DNA of 64,000 nt from Rubrivirga marina. Its GTDB lineage: Bacteria; Bacteroidota; Rhodothermia; Rhodothermales; Rubricoccaceae. Each line of letters begins with the position of its first letter. The first letter of the stretch is position 1. The DNA lies in the NCBI RefSeq assembly GCF_002283365.1, contig NZ_MQWD01000001.1, forward strand, positions 3,697,955-3,761,954, written 5' to 3'. Of the stretch, positions 42,562 through 51,289 are shown piece after piece. The notes under the pieces were generated by a model that was not told the DNA's origin, ran no database searches, and worked only from the letters and a program-made list of their open reading frames with translations. Made by a program: the position numbers and the translations under genes.

Positions 42562-43107
42562 TTAGACGGTCTCCGGGTCGTTGTAGTACACGTTCTCGGC
42601 GCCGTACTCGTCGTAGCGGCTCCGGACGTAGTCGCGGTCGTCGTCGCGCGGGTGGACGCCCATCACGACCCCACCGTTCTCGACGTCCTTCTTGTACGCG
42701 TGGGCCGTTTCTTCGGGGATGCCGGCCCCGACGAGGGCGCCGACGAGGCTGCCGGCCGCGCCGCCCGCCCCAGCGCCAGCGAGGGCGCCCGCCAGCGGCC
42801 CGGCGATCGCGCCGATGCCCGGGATGAGGACGGCCCCGCCGATGCCGGCGATGGCGCCGATCACGCCACCGGCCGTCCCGCCGAGGGCGGCTCCGGCCCC
42901 GGCACCTTCCATGGCCTTCGAGCCTTCCTTGATCTCGACCTCGCTTACGTCGCGGTCGTAGTAGTGCTTTTTGGTGTCCTCCGACATGATGACATGGATG
43001 TCCTCGTCGGTGTACCCGCGATCGCGCAGGTCGGCATAGGCGCGATCGGCCTGCTTGTAGTCGCGGTAGGTGCCCGTCATGAGCGGGCGGTCGGTGTAGT
43101 CTGACAT
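42562..43107 (-). CDS. General-stress-protein-17M-like/glycine-zipper protein
   Basis: A 181-residue cytosolic or membrane-associated protein. The N-terminus is a YflT-like module (TGTYRDYKQADRAYADLRDR, GYTDEDIHVIMSEDTKKHYY). A long hydrophobic glycine-zipper follows (about 68-130, GAALGGTAGGVIGAIAGIGG). The C-terminal partner motif is GGVVMGVHPRDDDRDYVRSR then YGAENVYYND. This layout is common in stress-induced bacterial proteins related to B. subtilis YflT. Probably general-stress regulated; the structural role of the zipper is unknown. The gene is flanked by its own terminator. Confidence 0.8.
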   Translation of the reverse strand: MSDYTDRPLMTGTYRDYKQADRAYADLRDRGYTDEDIHVIMSEDTKKHYYDRDVSEVEIKEGSKAMEGAGAGAALGGTAGGVIGAIAGIGGAVLIPGIGAIAGPLAGALAGAGAGGAAGSLVGALVGAGIPEETAHAYKKDVENGGVVMGVHPRDDDRDYVRSRYDEYGAENVYYNDPETV

Positions 43108-43312
43108 GGGTCCAGGAGGGGGGGAGATGAGGGAGGCCTGAGAGCCGTCGAGCGGCTCCGCTGTTCCGTCCTGGAAGCGCTTGCGGCACTCCCCCACGCC
43201 TCCCCCCGCACATGTCCTTAGGAAAGCGGCTGCGGGCGCCCGATCCCACGAACCCGTGTCACCCGCGCCGAGTAGTGCCCCTTCCCCCTTCCCACTCCTT
43301 CCCCTCCCCCGT

Positions 43313-43756
43313 ATGATGACCCGCACCGCAACCGCCCACTGGTCCGGCGCCCTCTCCGACGGCTCCGGCGCCATCTCCACCGAGACGGGCACGCTCTCCG
43401 AAACCCCGTACTCCTTCGAGACCCGCTTCGGCGACGAGGGAGGGAAGAGCGGCACGAATCCCGAGGAGCTCCTCGGTGCCGCCCACGCCGGGTGCTTCAC
43501 GATGCAGCTCTCCCACAACCTTGCCGAGGCGGGCCACCCCCCAGAGCGCGCCGAGACTCGCGCTGAGGTCCACCTGAAGCGCGTAGAGGGCGGATTTGAG
43601 ATCCCGTCGATCCACCTCGTGCTCACCGCCGACGTGCCCGGCATCTCCGAGGACGAGTTCATGAGGATCGCCAACGACGCGAAGGAGAACTGCCCGCTCT
43701 CGAAGGTCCTCCGCGCCGCCGACATCACACTCGACGCCACGCTGGAGTCGTCGTAG
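43313..43756 (+). CDS. OsmC/Ohr-family peroxidase-like protein
   Basis: A 147-residue OsmC-family enzyme reducing organic hydroperoxides with a reactive-Cys pair. Cys in GAAHAGCFTMQLSHNLAEAG and Cys in KENCPLSKVLRAADITLDA are the two catalytic positions, and the conserved Glu of NPEELLGAAHAG is present. ATG at 43313 has a second ATG three bases on; the first is used. It overlaps the thioesterase gene by one base (TAGTG) and leads a three-gene operon. Confidence 0.92.
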   Translation: MMTRTATAHWSGALSDGSGAISTETGTLSETPYSFETRFGDEGGKSGTNPEELLGAAHAGCFTMQLSHNLAEAGHPPERAETRAEVHLKRVEGGFEIPSIHLVLTADVPGISEDEFMRIANDAKENCPLSKVLRAADITLDATLESS

Positions 43757-44487
43757 TGGCCGGTACTCCCGAGGTCTGGCGCCAGTCGTTCGCCGTCCGC
43801 GCCTACGAGGTCGGGCCCGACGAGCGGGCCTCCGTGCTCACCGTCGCCGACTACTTCCAGGAGGCGGCTGGCGAGCACGCGAGGTCTGGCGGCGTCGAGA
43901 CGTTCGACCTCGGAGAGAGCACCGGGACGTGGGTCCTCCATCGGCTCCGGCTCCGGTTCGACGGCCTCCCGCACATGCGCCAGTCGGTCGAGGTCGAGAC
44001 ATGGCCGAGCGGGCGCGACCGACTCAAGGCGTACCGCGACTACCGCCTCTGGAATGAGGACCGCGAGGCGCTGGCGGTCGGGACCAGCGCGTGGTTCGTG
44101 ATCGACGTCGAGCGCCGGCGGCCGGTCCGGCTGCCGGCCGGCCTCGAACGGTTCGGTCCGGCCGAGCCGGAGGACGCCCTCTCGTTCGACCGCCCGCCCG
44201 AGGCGCCCGAGGCCGCCGAGCACGCCCGCACGTTCCACGTCCGCCGCTCCGACCTCGACCGCGTCGGGCACGCCAACAACGTGCGGTTCTTGGAGTGGGC
44301 GCTGGAGGCGCTGCCGTCCTCGGAGGGCCTGCGTGAGATCGAGGTGCTCTACCAGTCCGAGGCCGTCTACGGCGACGACGTCGTGAGCGAGGCGGGGCCG
44401 CTCGTCGAGGGCGCCCGCGCGCACCGGCTCGCACGAGGATCCGACAATCGTACGTTCGCCCTCGCCCGCACCCGCTGGACGCCATGA
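43756..44487 (+). CDS. Acyl-ACP thioesterase-like protein
   Basis: A 243-residue double hot-dog enzyme that hydrolyses acyl-ACP (or acyl-CoA) to free fatty acid. The N-terminal motif VADYFQEAAGEHARSGGVET and WVLHRLRLRFDGLPHMRQSV, and the second-half RSDLDRVGHANNVRFLEWAL with catalytic Asn/His and IEVLYQSEAVYGDDVVSEA, match FatA/FatB-type bacterial thioesterases. GTG start at 43756 overlaps the OsmC stop; ATGA couples it to the rhodanese gene. It might set membrane acyl-chain length or salvage fatty acids. Confidence 0.9.
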   Translation: MAGTPEVWRQSFAVRAYEVGPDERASVLTVADYFQEAAGEHARSGGVETFDLGESTGTWVLHRLRLRFDGLPHMRQSVEVETWPSGRDRLKAYRDYRLWNEDREALAVGTSAWFVIDVERRRPVRLPAGLERFGPAEPEDALSFDRPPEAPEAAEHARTFHVRRSDLDRVGHANNVRFLEWALEALPSSEGLREIEVLYQSEAVYGDDVVSEAGPLVEGARAHRLARGSDNRTFALARTRWTP

Positions 44488-44864
44488 CCCGCACCCTCGC
44501 CGTCGTCGCCGTGTTTGCCGTCGTCGGCTTTGTCGCCTACCAGATGCTGACCGGCGGCGCGAGCGAGCCGGCGGAGGACGTCGTCGCCGCCATCGCGGAC
44601 GGCGCGACGGTCGTCGACGTCCGCACCGACGACGAGTACGCCGGTGGCCACGTGGCCGGCGCGATCCACGCCAACGTGTTCGACGACGGGTTCGAGCAGC
44701 GGATGGCATCGCTCGACCGCACGGAGCCGGTCTACCTCTACTGTGCCTCGGGCGTCCGGAGCGGGCGAGCCGCGGCGGTCTTGGAAGGCATGGGGTTCGA
44801 GCGCGTCGTCAACGCCGGCGGGTTCGACGACCTCGCCGCAGCCGGCGCACCGGTCGACCGCTAG
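44484..44864 (+). CDS. Membrane-anchored rhodanese-like protein
   Basis: A 126-residue protein with an N-terminal membrane anchor (MTRTLAVVAVFAVVGFVAYQ) and one rhodanese domain. The domain contains ATVVDVRTDDEYAGGHVAGA, VYLYCASGVRSGRAAAVLEG (active Cys in the CxxGxR loop) and FERVVNAGGFDDLAAAG. It transfers sulfur or acts as a redox thiol outside the membrane. Its stop codon shares CTAG with the convergent lipoprotein gene. A second rhodanese occurs at 49201. Confidence 0.9.
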   Translation: MTRTLAVVAVFAVVGFVAYQMLTGGASEPAEDVVAAIADGATVVDVRTDDEYAGGHVAGAIHANVFDDGFEQRMASLDRTEPVYLYCASGVRSGRAAAVLEGMGFERVVNAGGFDDLAAAGAPVDR

Positions 44865-45667
44865 TCTCGTCCCCAGAGGAGGTCGTCGACGGCGAGCGTC
44901 AGACCGAGGCTGGCGTACCCCCCGACGGAGCGGTAGCGCCCGTCGAGCGTCCGCTCCGGCCCCCCGTCGTCCGGGACCGTCGTCCGACCCAGCGGCCGGC
45001 TCGTGCCGACGGCGACTTCGATCCCCGCCGGGCCGGCGTCAATCCGCGAGACCATCCCCAGCCCGGCGAAGACCTCGGTGGCGTCGGGGAAGCGCGCGCC
45101 CTCGTCCGTCCTGATCTGAGACACCGCGACCCGGCTGAGGCGCCCCGTCAGACCGACCGTCATCCAGTCGCCCCGGGCCGCGACCGTCGCGTGAGCGAAC
45201 GCCTGACGGAGGGCGCCGGAGGCCCGGTAGTGCTCCGGCGGAGGCGGCTCGCTGGCGCACCGGAAGGCGCACCGGGTGTAGCCCGCCTGCCCGACGCCCG
45301 AGACCTTCCCGACCGCTAGGCCCGCGCCGGCCTCGGTACGGAGGACGCCGGAGGTCGGCCCATACACTGTCAGCCCCCCCTCAAACCGTCGCTGGTCCAT
45401 CGATCCGAGGCCGTCCCCGGGCCGCGAGAGCGTGCTCGCGCGGGCGAAGACCCCGAGGTGCGGAAGGGGGGAGGCGGCCACGGCCCCCTCCGCGCCGCCC
45501 GTGCCGATCCGGCCGGCGGCCGACACCTCTCCCGGTCCGTCGTGCAACGGGACGGCCGGGGCCGACGGCGCGTAGAGCGTCGGCGGGACGGCGTAGTGCG
45601 AACACCCCGTCGTGAGGACGACGAGCACGAACGCGGCGAGGGCAACGGGCAAGATCGGACGGCGCAT
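44861..45667 (-). CDS. Lipoprotein with barrel-like repeats, unknown function
   Basis: A 268-residue lipoprotein. Lipobox is in VLTTGC (Cys22), followed by VPPTLYAPSAPAVPLHDGPG. From about 50 on, alternating amphipathic strands such as LPHLGVFARASTLSRPGD, QRRFEGGLTVYGPTSGVLRT, AHATVAARGDWMTVGLTGRL and RYRSVGGYASLGLTLAVDDL suggest a beta barrel. Two Cys (RCAFRCAS) may form a disulfide. I do not recognise the family. ATG at 45667 is preferred as it gives the proper signal peptide. Convergent overlap CTAG with the rhodanese gene. Confidence 0.7.
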   Translation of the reverse strand: MRRPILPVALAAFVLVVLTTGCSHYAVPPTLYAPSAPAVPLHDGPGEVSAAGRIGTGGAEGAVAASPLPHLGVFARASTLSRPGDGLGSMDQRRFEGGLTVYGPTSGVLRTEAGAGLAVGKVSGVGQAGYTRCAFRCASEPPPPEHYRASGALRQAFAHATVAARGDWMTVGLTGRLSRVAVSQIRTDEGARFPDATEVFAGLGMVSRIDAGPAGIEVAVGTSRPLGRTTVPDDGGPERTLDGRYRSVGGYASLGLTLAVDDLLWGRD

Positions 45668-45767
45668 GGAGGTCGACGGGGGCACGTCACCAGGATCTCA
45701 CACTCCCCATGCAACGACCTGGGCGGCCCTACCCACGCCGTCTGATCCGATCGGACTACGCGCGCCG

Positions 45768-46973
45768 CTACAGCGCGATCACCGTCGCGTTGAGGACGTG
45801 CTCAACGCCGCGGATCCGGTCGAGCGCGCCGTCGGGATCCGCCCCGGCCCCCGTGTCGACGCGGATCCGGGCGCAGGCGGCCTCGGCGCCCTCGAACACG
45901 AGGTTCTCCATCTCCTGGACGTTCCACCCGGCCTCGCGGACTTCGCCCAGCACACCGGCCAACACGCCGACGCGGTCGAGATGGCGGACCGTCAGGAGGT
46001 GCGTCGCCGGCGTCTGCGCCGCCAGGTTCACGTTATTCGGCACGCGGCCGGTCTCGGCGTACGCCCGGATCACGCGGGCCGCCTCCTGGCCGATGGCCTC
46101 CGTCGCCTCGTCCGTCGACGCGCCGACGTGGTGTGTGATGTAGGCCGCCTCGGCGAGCGGGTGGGCGAAGTCGGCCTGCTTGTCGGAGGGCTCGCCTGAC
46201 GGGACGTCGGTGGCGAATCGGAGACGGCCCGCGGCGACGGCCTCGGCGACGGCCGCCTCGTCCACGACGTCGGCGCGGGCCGTGTTGATGAGCGCGGCGC
46301 CGTCGGGCAACGCCGCGAGGAAGGCGGCGTCGACGAGGTGGCGCGTGTTGGGCGTCGAGGCGACGTGGACCGTCACGGCGTCCGACTGGCGGGCGAGGTC
46401 GAGGGGCGAGGCGGCGCGCGTCACGCCGAGGTCGGCCGCCGCCCCGGGCGTGAGCGACCGGCTCCACGCCACGACTGGCATCCCGAACGCCTTCGCGCGG
46501 GCGACGACCTCCCGGCCGATGCTGCCGAGTCCGAGAACCCCCAACGTCCGCCCCCGGAGCCCCCGGGCGGCGGAAAACCCCTTCTTGTCCCACCGTCCCG
46601 CGCGCGAGGCGATCACGTTGTCGGGGATCCGGCGGTCGAGCGCGAGGAGGAGCCCGAACGCCAGCTCGGCCACGGCCGCAGCGTTTTTGCCGGGGCAGTT
46701 CGCCACGAAAACGCCCCGCTCGGACGCGCCCACCACGTCGATCGTGTCGACGCCCGCGCCGGCGCGGACGATCAGCTCCAGACCCCTCGCGGCGTCGAGC
46801 GCCTCGGCCGTCACCTTCGTCGAGCGGACGACGAGGACGGCCGGGTCGTGCTCGCGGAGCGCGTCGACGAGACCGTCGCCGCTGAGACCGGCCGCCTCGA
46901 CCACGTCGTGGCCGTCGTCGCGGAGGCTCTGGAGGGCGTCGGCAGAAACGCTGTCGGCGACGAGGACGGTCAT
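45768..46973 (-). CDS. serA: D-3-phosphoglycerate dehydrogenase
   Basis: Committed step of serine synthesis: oxidises 3-phosphoglycerate with NAD+. A 401-residue protein: substrate domain, NAD motif GLRGRTLGVLGLGSIGREVV, catalytic Arg in ALINTARADVVDE, and His in YITHHVGASTDEA. The middle Glu lies in DVPSGEPS. The C-terminus has an ACT-like regulatory domain (HLLTVRHLDRVGVLAGVLGE then EGAEAACARIRVDT), so serine feedback is likely. The GC-rich strand downstream has no other gene. DUF1015 follows upstream on the same strand, a common serA neighbour. Confidence 0.93.
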   Translation of the reverse strand: MTVLVADSVSADALQSLRDDGHDVVEAAGLSGDGLVDALREHDPAVLVVRSTKVTAEALDAARGLELIVRAGAGVDTIDVVGASERGVFVANCPGKNAAAVAELAFGLLLALDRRIPDNVIASRAGRWDKKGFSAARGLRGRTLGVLGLGSIGREVVARAKAFGMPVVAWSRSLTPGAAADLGVTRAASPLDLARQSDAVTVHVASTPNTRHLVDAAFLAALPDGAALINTARADVVDEAAVAEAVAAGRLRFATDVPSGEPSDKQADFAHPLAEAAYITHHVGASTDEATEAIGQEAARVIRAYAETGRVPNNVNLAAQTPATHLLTVRHLDRVGVLAGVLGEVREAGWNVQEMENLVFEGAEAACARIRVDTGAGADPDGALDRIRGVEHVLNATVIAL

Positions 46974-47043
46974 GGGGACGGGACGTGGGATGGAGGAACG
47001 TGAGATACGGCGCCGAACGCCGTGGGCTCCCCACGCTCCTCCT

Positions 47044-48264
47044 CTATCCCTCCTCCCCGTCCCAAAACGTGTGCACGAGGAGGCCGCTGCGGAGCTTCGG
47101 CTCGAACCACGTCGACTTGGGCGGCATGAGCTCGCCCGCGTCCGACACGTCGACGAGCTCCTCGATGGCCGTCGGGAACATGGAGAACGCCGCGTCGCAC
47201 TCGCCGGCGTCGACCAGCCGCTCGAGTTCTTCGGTCCCGCGGATGCCGCCGACGAAGCCAACGTTCTCGTCCGTCCGGGGGTCGGTGATGCCGAGGATCG
47301 GCTCGAGAATGAACTCGCCGAGGCGGGCCACGTCGAGCGTGTCGGCCACGCCGTCGCGCTGGGTCTCCGGCAGCAGGATCGAGTGCCAGCCGTAGTCCAT
47401 CCCGAGGTAGACCTGGACGATGCCGTAGTCCTCGGGGTCCGGGAAGAGGGCCTCCTCGACGTCGAACTTCCGCCGGAGCTGGTCGAGGAACTTCCCCTTG
47501 CCCACCGGGAGGTCGTAGATGATCCGGTTGTACGGGAGGATCTCCATCTCGTCCATCGGGAAGAGGACGGCGAGGAAGTGGCCGGCCGCCTCGACCCCGT
47601 CGAGCTCACGCGCCGCGCGGGCCGCCGCCGCGCTCCGGTGGTGCCCGTCGGCCACGTAGAGCACGTCGACGTCGCGGAACGCCTCGGCGACGGCGCTCGC
47701 CTCGGCGATGGGCCAGACCGTGTGCTGGACGTAGTCCTTGGCGCGGAAGTCGTAGAGGGGCTCGCCGGCCATGGCCTCGGCGACGGCCGCGTCGATGGCG
47801 TCGTTGCCGCGGTACGTCAGCATGACGGGCTCGGCGTGGGCCCGCTGCGTCACGAGGTGGCGCGTCCGGTCGTCCTCCTTGTCGGGCCGCGTGTTCTCGT
47901 GCTTCAGGATCACGTCGTCCTCGTACTCGGCGGCGGAGACGAGCCCGACGATGCCGGTCTGTTCGCGCCCGTTCATGACGAGGCGGTAGACGTAGAGCCG
48001 GGGCGCGTCGTCGCGAACGAACGCGTCGGACTCGGCCAGCCGGCGGAGCGCCTCGGCGCCCTGCGTATAGACGGCGTCGGCGTGCTCGTCGGTCCCCTCG
48101 GGGAGGTCGATCTCGGGCCGGACGACGTGGAGGAACGAGAGGTCGTTGCCGGAGGCCAGCTCCCGGGCTTCCTCGACCGACACGACGTCGTAGGGGACGG
48201 AGGCTACGTTCGGAGCGTGCTCGGGCGTGGGACGGAGCGCCCGGAACGGACGGACGGAGGCCAT
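47044..48264 (-). CDS. DUF1015 family protein
   Basis: A 406-residue cytosolic protein of the DUF1015 family, often placed with serA/serC. Motifs: FRALRPTPEHAPNVASVPYD, RLYVYRLVMNGREQTGIVGL, ILKHENTRPDKEDDRTRHL, VLYVADGHHRSAAAARAARE, ILPYNRIIYDLP, and the end FWDGEEG. The DGHHR and HEN patterns suggest a metal or nucleotide-dependent enzyme, yet no reaction is established. Starts 70 bases before serA on the same strand, so the two form an operon, supporting a role in serine or one-carbon metabolism (inference). Confidence 0.9.
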   Translation of the reverse strand: MASVRPFRALRPTPEHAPNVASVPYDVVSVEEARELASGNDLSFLHVVRPEIDLPEGTDEHADAVYTQGAEALRRLAESDAFVRDDAPRLYVYRLVMNGREQTGIVGLVSAAEYEDDVILKHENTRPDKEDDRTRHLVTQRAHAEPVMLTYRGNDAIDAAVAEAMAGEPLYDFRAKDYVQHTVWPIAEASAVAEAFRDVDVLYVADGHHRSAAAARAARELDGVEAAGHFLAVLFPMDEMEILPYNRIIYDLPVGKGKFLDQLRRKFDVEEALFPDPEDYGIVQVYLGMDYGWHSILLPETQRDGVADTLDVARLGEFILEPILGITDPRTDENVGFVGGIRGTEELERLVDAGECDAAFSMFPTAIEELVDVSDAGELMPPKSTWFEPKLRSGLLVHTFWDGEEG

Positions 48265-48456
48265 GTAAGCGGGTCGGGGGCGGAGGAGGGTCCGTCGAAG
48301 ATATACGAACGACGTGCGAATGCGCGCTCAGCCCTCCCCCTTTCGGGTCCTTCCCCTCTGGTTGGGAGCGTCCCGACCGCGAGGCCCGAGTTCACCCGCG
48401 CTCCACGCCGTTGGCTTGCGGACTCGCTGGGCCGCGCCGTACCATGGGAATCCGAT

Positions 48457-48531
48457 CGCGGGGTGGAGAAGTGGTATCTCGTCGGGCTCATAACCCGAAG
48501 ATCGGGGGTTCGAATCCCCCCCCCGCTACCA
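48457..48531 (+). tRNA. Initiator tRNA-fMet(CAT)
   Basis: Acceptor 5' CGCGGGG with 3' CCCCGCT, giving an unpaired first position (C1-T72), a hallmark of initiators. D arm GGAG...CTC; anticodon stem CGGG/CCCG carries the three G:C pairs of initiators around CTCATAA. T arm GGGGG-TTCGAAT-CCCCC, discriminator A, and CCA encoded. A strong terminator follows at once. Confidence 0.96.
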
Positions 48532-48535
48532 TCGA

Positions 48536-48567
48536 CCGCCGGCCTCTCTCGAGGGGCCGGCGGTTTT
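48536..48567 (+). terminator. Terminator after initiator tRNA
   Basis: CCGCCGGCC (48536-48544) pairs with GGCCGGCGG (48555-48563), followed by TTTT. It begins five bases after the tRNA CCA. Confidence 0.88.
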
Positions 48568-48619
48568 GTTTGTGGCTGCCCGCCTCGGCCGCTCGGTGGG
48601 CCTGCGGAACCGGATCGTG

Positions 48620-49153
48620 CTACGCGTCCGGGTGGGGCCCGAACACGCACCGGAACCGGTGGGCGTCGAGCGGGACGACCCAGACGCCGAACGCGGGCAT
48701 GGCCTCCGTCGCCTCGACCCGGAGGCGGCACTCCCCCCCTGGCGGAGGCGTCGCGACCGGGCGCCACACCGGAGGCCGGCTGCCCACATCGTATTCCACC
48801 CTCCGCCGACCATCGCGCTGCCGGCCGATCCGGACGAGACACGTCGGGTACGTCCGCCGGTCGAGACCCGCGGGGGACGCCGCTCGCGTCGGGGGCCCCT
48901 CGCGCGGCGTCTGCCAGCGACGGCGCTCGCCTTCGAGGTCCTCTGCGAGCACGTTGTAGGCGGCACGGACCCGGTGAAAGGCCTCCGTCGAGCCGCCGCG
49001 GTCGGGATGCGTGCGACGCGCGAGGCGGCGGAACGCGCGGCGGACGTCCTCCGAGTCGGCGTCGTACGACAGAGAGAGGACGCGGAAGGGGTCTCGGGAA
49101 CCGTCCAACGGCAGCGATTGGGGTGCGGGCGACACACCGACCACGGCAGGCAC
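48620..49153 (-). CDS. J-domain (DnaJ-like) protein
   Basis: A 177-residue protein with an N-terminal J domain: RDPFRVLSLSYDADSEDVRR, AFRRLARRTHPDRGGSTEAF (the HPD motif), then RVRAAYNVLAEDLEG. It stimulates Hsp70 ATPase. The remaining 100 residues have a compact beta pattern (TYPTCLVRIGRQRDGRRRVE, GGECRLRVEATEAMP, FGVWVVPLDAHRFRCVFGPH) without the zinc-finger of DnaJ itself. So it is a stand-alone J-protein of unknown target. GTG starts at 49153 or the internal GTG at 49144 both possible. dnaK itself lies about 9 kb away. Confidence 0.82.
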   Translation of the reverse strand: MPAVVGVSPAPQSLPLDGSRDPFRVLSLSYDADSEDVRRAFRRLARRTHPDRGGSTEAFHRVRAAYNVLAEDLEGERRRWQTPREGPPTRAASPAGLDRRTYPTCLVRIGRQRDGRRRVEYDVGSRPPVWRPVATPPPGGECRLRVEATEAMPAFGVWVVPLDAHRFRCVFGPHPDA

Positions 49154-49166
49154 GGTTCCAGTCGCC

Positions 49167-49186
49167 CCGCCTCAGCGCCGAGGCGG
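49167..49186. repeat. 20-bp palindromic element, copy 5
   Basis: CCGCCTCAGCGCCGAGGCGG, one mismatch, in the gap between the rhodanese 3' end and the J-protein start on the same strand. Confidence 0.82.
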
Positions 49187-49200
49187 ACGAAGCCGGCCCG

Positions 49201-49548
49201 CTACGCCGTCTCGGCCCCGGCCCGCGCGAGCGCGTCGAACCCGCCGACGTTGACGGCGCCCTCATGGCCCAGCTGGCGGAGGATCTGCGCGGCCTGCCCC
49301 GAGCGCTGCCCCGACCGGCAATACAAGTAGACCGGCCCGCTCCCGGGCAGGCCCATCGCCTCGACTCGCTGGCGGAAGTCGGCGGACATCACGTCGACGT
49401 TGACGGCGCCGGCGAGGTGCCCCGAGGCGTACTCCTGGGGCGTGCGGACGTCGAGGACCGTCGCCGACCGGTCCCGCTCGGCGACGAACGTGGCGGGAGG
49501 CATGGCATCGCCGCCGGAGGGCTGGAGGAGACGGGAGAGAAACGACAT
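49201..49548 (-). CDS. Rhodanese-domain protein
   Basis: A 115-residue single rhodanese domain: SATVLDVRTPQEYASGHLAG, VNVDVMSADFRQRVEAMGL, VYLYCRSGQRSGQAAQILRQ (reactive Cys and CRSGQRS loop) and EGAVNVGGFDALARAGA. Starting at 49548 avoids a poorly conserved leader. Unlike the rhodanese at 44484 it has no hydrophobic anchor and is probably cytosolic. Sulfur transfer to an unknown acceptor is expected. Confidence 0.9.
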   Translation of the reverse strand: MSFLSRLLQPSGGDAMPPATFVAERDRSATVLDVRTPQEYASGHLAGAVNVDVMSADFRQRVEAMGLPGSGPVYLYCRSGQRSGQAAQILRQLGHEGAVNVGGFDALARAGAETA

Positions 49549-49743
49549 GGCGGGGGAGGACGAGGACGTGTCGAGGTCGCCCCGAACGTACGAGGGCGAC
49601 CACCCGGCGACCATGAGAACCCCGTTTGGGCGCTACGAGCAAAGGAGAGCCGTCCAGGCCTCGTCCCTCACGCCGTCGGGCCGGTGGAGACGCCCCCAGG
49701 CGGCTCCGCAGCCAAGCGGGTCGCAGCGGGGACTCTCCCGGCC

Positions 49744-51162
49744 TCAACCGAACGGCCGCTCGACAGTCGACTCGGCCACGGCCTGTTCCTCGACGCCCTC
49801 GTCGCCGGTCGGCTGGCGCAGGACGTGGAGGAACCACACGACGGCGAGCGCCGCGCCGCCCGCGTAGGAAACCGGAAAGGCCCACCAGATCCCGTCGGTC
49901 CCCCAGCCGAGCCGCGTCGAGAGGTACCACGCGACGGGGAAGCGGAGGACCCACAGGCTGAAGATCGAGATGAGCATCGAGACGTACGTCCGTCCGGCCC
50001 CGCTGAAGCCGCCGCCGATGACGACCTGCGCGCCGATGAGGCCCCAGCCCGGCGCCATGATGCGGAGGAACCGCGCGCCCTCCTCGATCACGACGGGCTC
50101 GCCCGGCACGAACGCGGCCACGATCGCGTCGGCGAAGACGAACGCCAGGAGACCCGCCGCCGTCATCGTCCCGACCGCGATCCACGTACCGATGGACGTG
50201 GCGCGGCGCGCGCGGCCCCGCTGCCCGGCCCCCACGTTCTGCCCGACGACCGTCGACGTGGCGATGCCGAGCCCGAGCGCGGGGATCAGAACGAACGAGA
50301 AGATCCGCGTGACGACCCCGTAGACCGCCACAGACTCGCTGCCGAACCCGGCCACGAGCGTGACGAGGACCGTCAGCCCGAGCGCGCGCATGGCTTGGTC
50401 GACGGAGGCCGGGAAGCCGAGGCGCGCGATCCGGCGGGCGATGTCGAGGTCCGGCCGGAGGTCGGTCAAGCGGACGCGGATCGGGCGGCGGCCGCTGAGC
50501 AGGAGCCACGTGCCGACGAGCGCCGCCAGCCCCTGCGTCCCGATCGTCGCCGCCGCGGCACCGGCCACGCCGAGTTGCGGCACCGGCCCCCAGCCGAGGA
50601 TGAACAGCGGGTCGAGCACGAAGTTGAGCAGGACCGTCCCGCTGACGATGTACAGCGGCGTCTTGACGTCGCCCACGCCTCGGAGGAGCGCCTGGAACAC
50701 GAAGTACCCGAAGACGAACGGCAAGCCGAGGTAGCTCAGGCGGAGGTACTCGGTGGCGGGTGGAAGCACCTCGGCGTCGGCGCCCATCAGCTCGAGGAGC
50801 GGCGCGGCGAGCACGAACCCGGCCGCCGCCAGCGCGACGGACAGGAGCGTGACGATGGCGTACGTCTGCCCCGCCACGTAGTCGACCTCGCGGGAGTCGC
50901 CGCGGCCCTCGGCCTGCGCCACGAGGATCGTCCCGGCGATCGTCACGCCGCCGCCGACGGCGATGAACAGGAAGATGACCGGGAAGCTGAACGAGACGGC
51001 CGCGACCGCGACCGCGCCGAGACGGCCCACCCAGAACGTGTCGGTCAGTTGGTAGACCGTCTGGAGGACGTTGGCGAGGACGACGGGGCCGGCCAGCCGA
51101 AGGAGCGACCCGGCGATGGGGCCCTGGAGGATCTGCCCGGACGGGCGGCCGGAGGGGGGCAA
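49744..51162 (-). CDS. MATE-family multidrug/Na+ exporter
   Basis: A 472-residue 12-span antiporter of the MATE group (NorM/DinF relatives) that ejects drugs or metabolites in exchange for Na+ or H+. Family marks: GSLLRLAGPVVLANVLQTVY, QLTDTFWVGRLGAVAVAAVS, GVGDVKTPLYIVSGTVLLNF, GFPASVDQAMRALGLTVLV, and GVVTRIFSFVLIPALGLGI. The two lobes of six spans are visible. No ATG lies in a suitable place, and a TTG at 51162 is the best start; a GTG/ATG further inside would remove TM1. It stands between other minus-strand genes, separated by 195 bases from the rhodanese. Confidence 0.9.
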   Translation of the reverse strand: MPPSGRPSGQILQGPIAGSLLRLAGPVVLANVLQTVYQLTDTFWVGRLGAVAVAAVSFSFPVIFLFIAVGGGVTIAGTILVAQAEGRGDSREVDYVAGQTYAIVTLLSVALAAAGFVLAAPLLELMGADAEVLPPATEYLRLSYLGLPFVFGYFVFQALLRGVGDVKTPLYIVSGTVLLNFVLDPLFILGWGPVPQLGVAGAAAATIGTQGLAALVGTWLLLSGRRPIRVRLTDLRPDLDIARRIARLGFPASVDQAMRALGLTVLVTLVAGFGSESVAVYGVVTRIFSFVLIPALGLGIATSTVVGQNVGAGQRGRARRATSIGTWIAVGTMTAAGLLAFVFADAIVAAFVPGEPVVIEEGARFLRIMAPGWGLIGAQVVIGGGFSGAGRTYVSMLISIFSLWVLRFPVAWYLSTRLGWGTDGIWWAFPVSYAGGAALAVVWFLHVLRQPTGDEGVEEQAVAESTVERPFG

Positions 51163-51267
51163 GGCGTCGGGGAGGAAGACCGACCGCCAACCCGCGCCAC
51201 CGGACGGGGTTCGTCGGGGGCGGCGCGTTCGCCGTGAACGGGAACGCGTCCGCAGGGCCGAGTCCGC

Positions 51268-51287
51268 CCGCCTCGGCGCTGAGGCGG
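51268..51287. repeat. 20-bp palindromic element, copy 6
   Basis: CCGCCTCGGCGCTGAGGCGG, one mismatch, two bases beyond the stop of the NFACT-R gene on the minus strand. Confidence 0.82.
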
Positions 51288-51289
51288 AC

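Noticed and set aside
46180..51237. A 1685-codon plus-strand open frame
   Set aside because: It is opposite serA, DUF1015, the J-protein, rhodanese and MATE genes and crosses a tRNA; composition is the low-complexity type of antisense frames in high-GC DNA.
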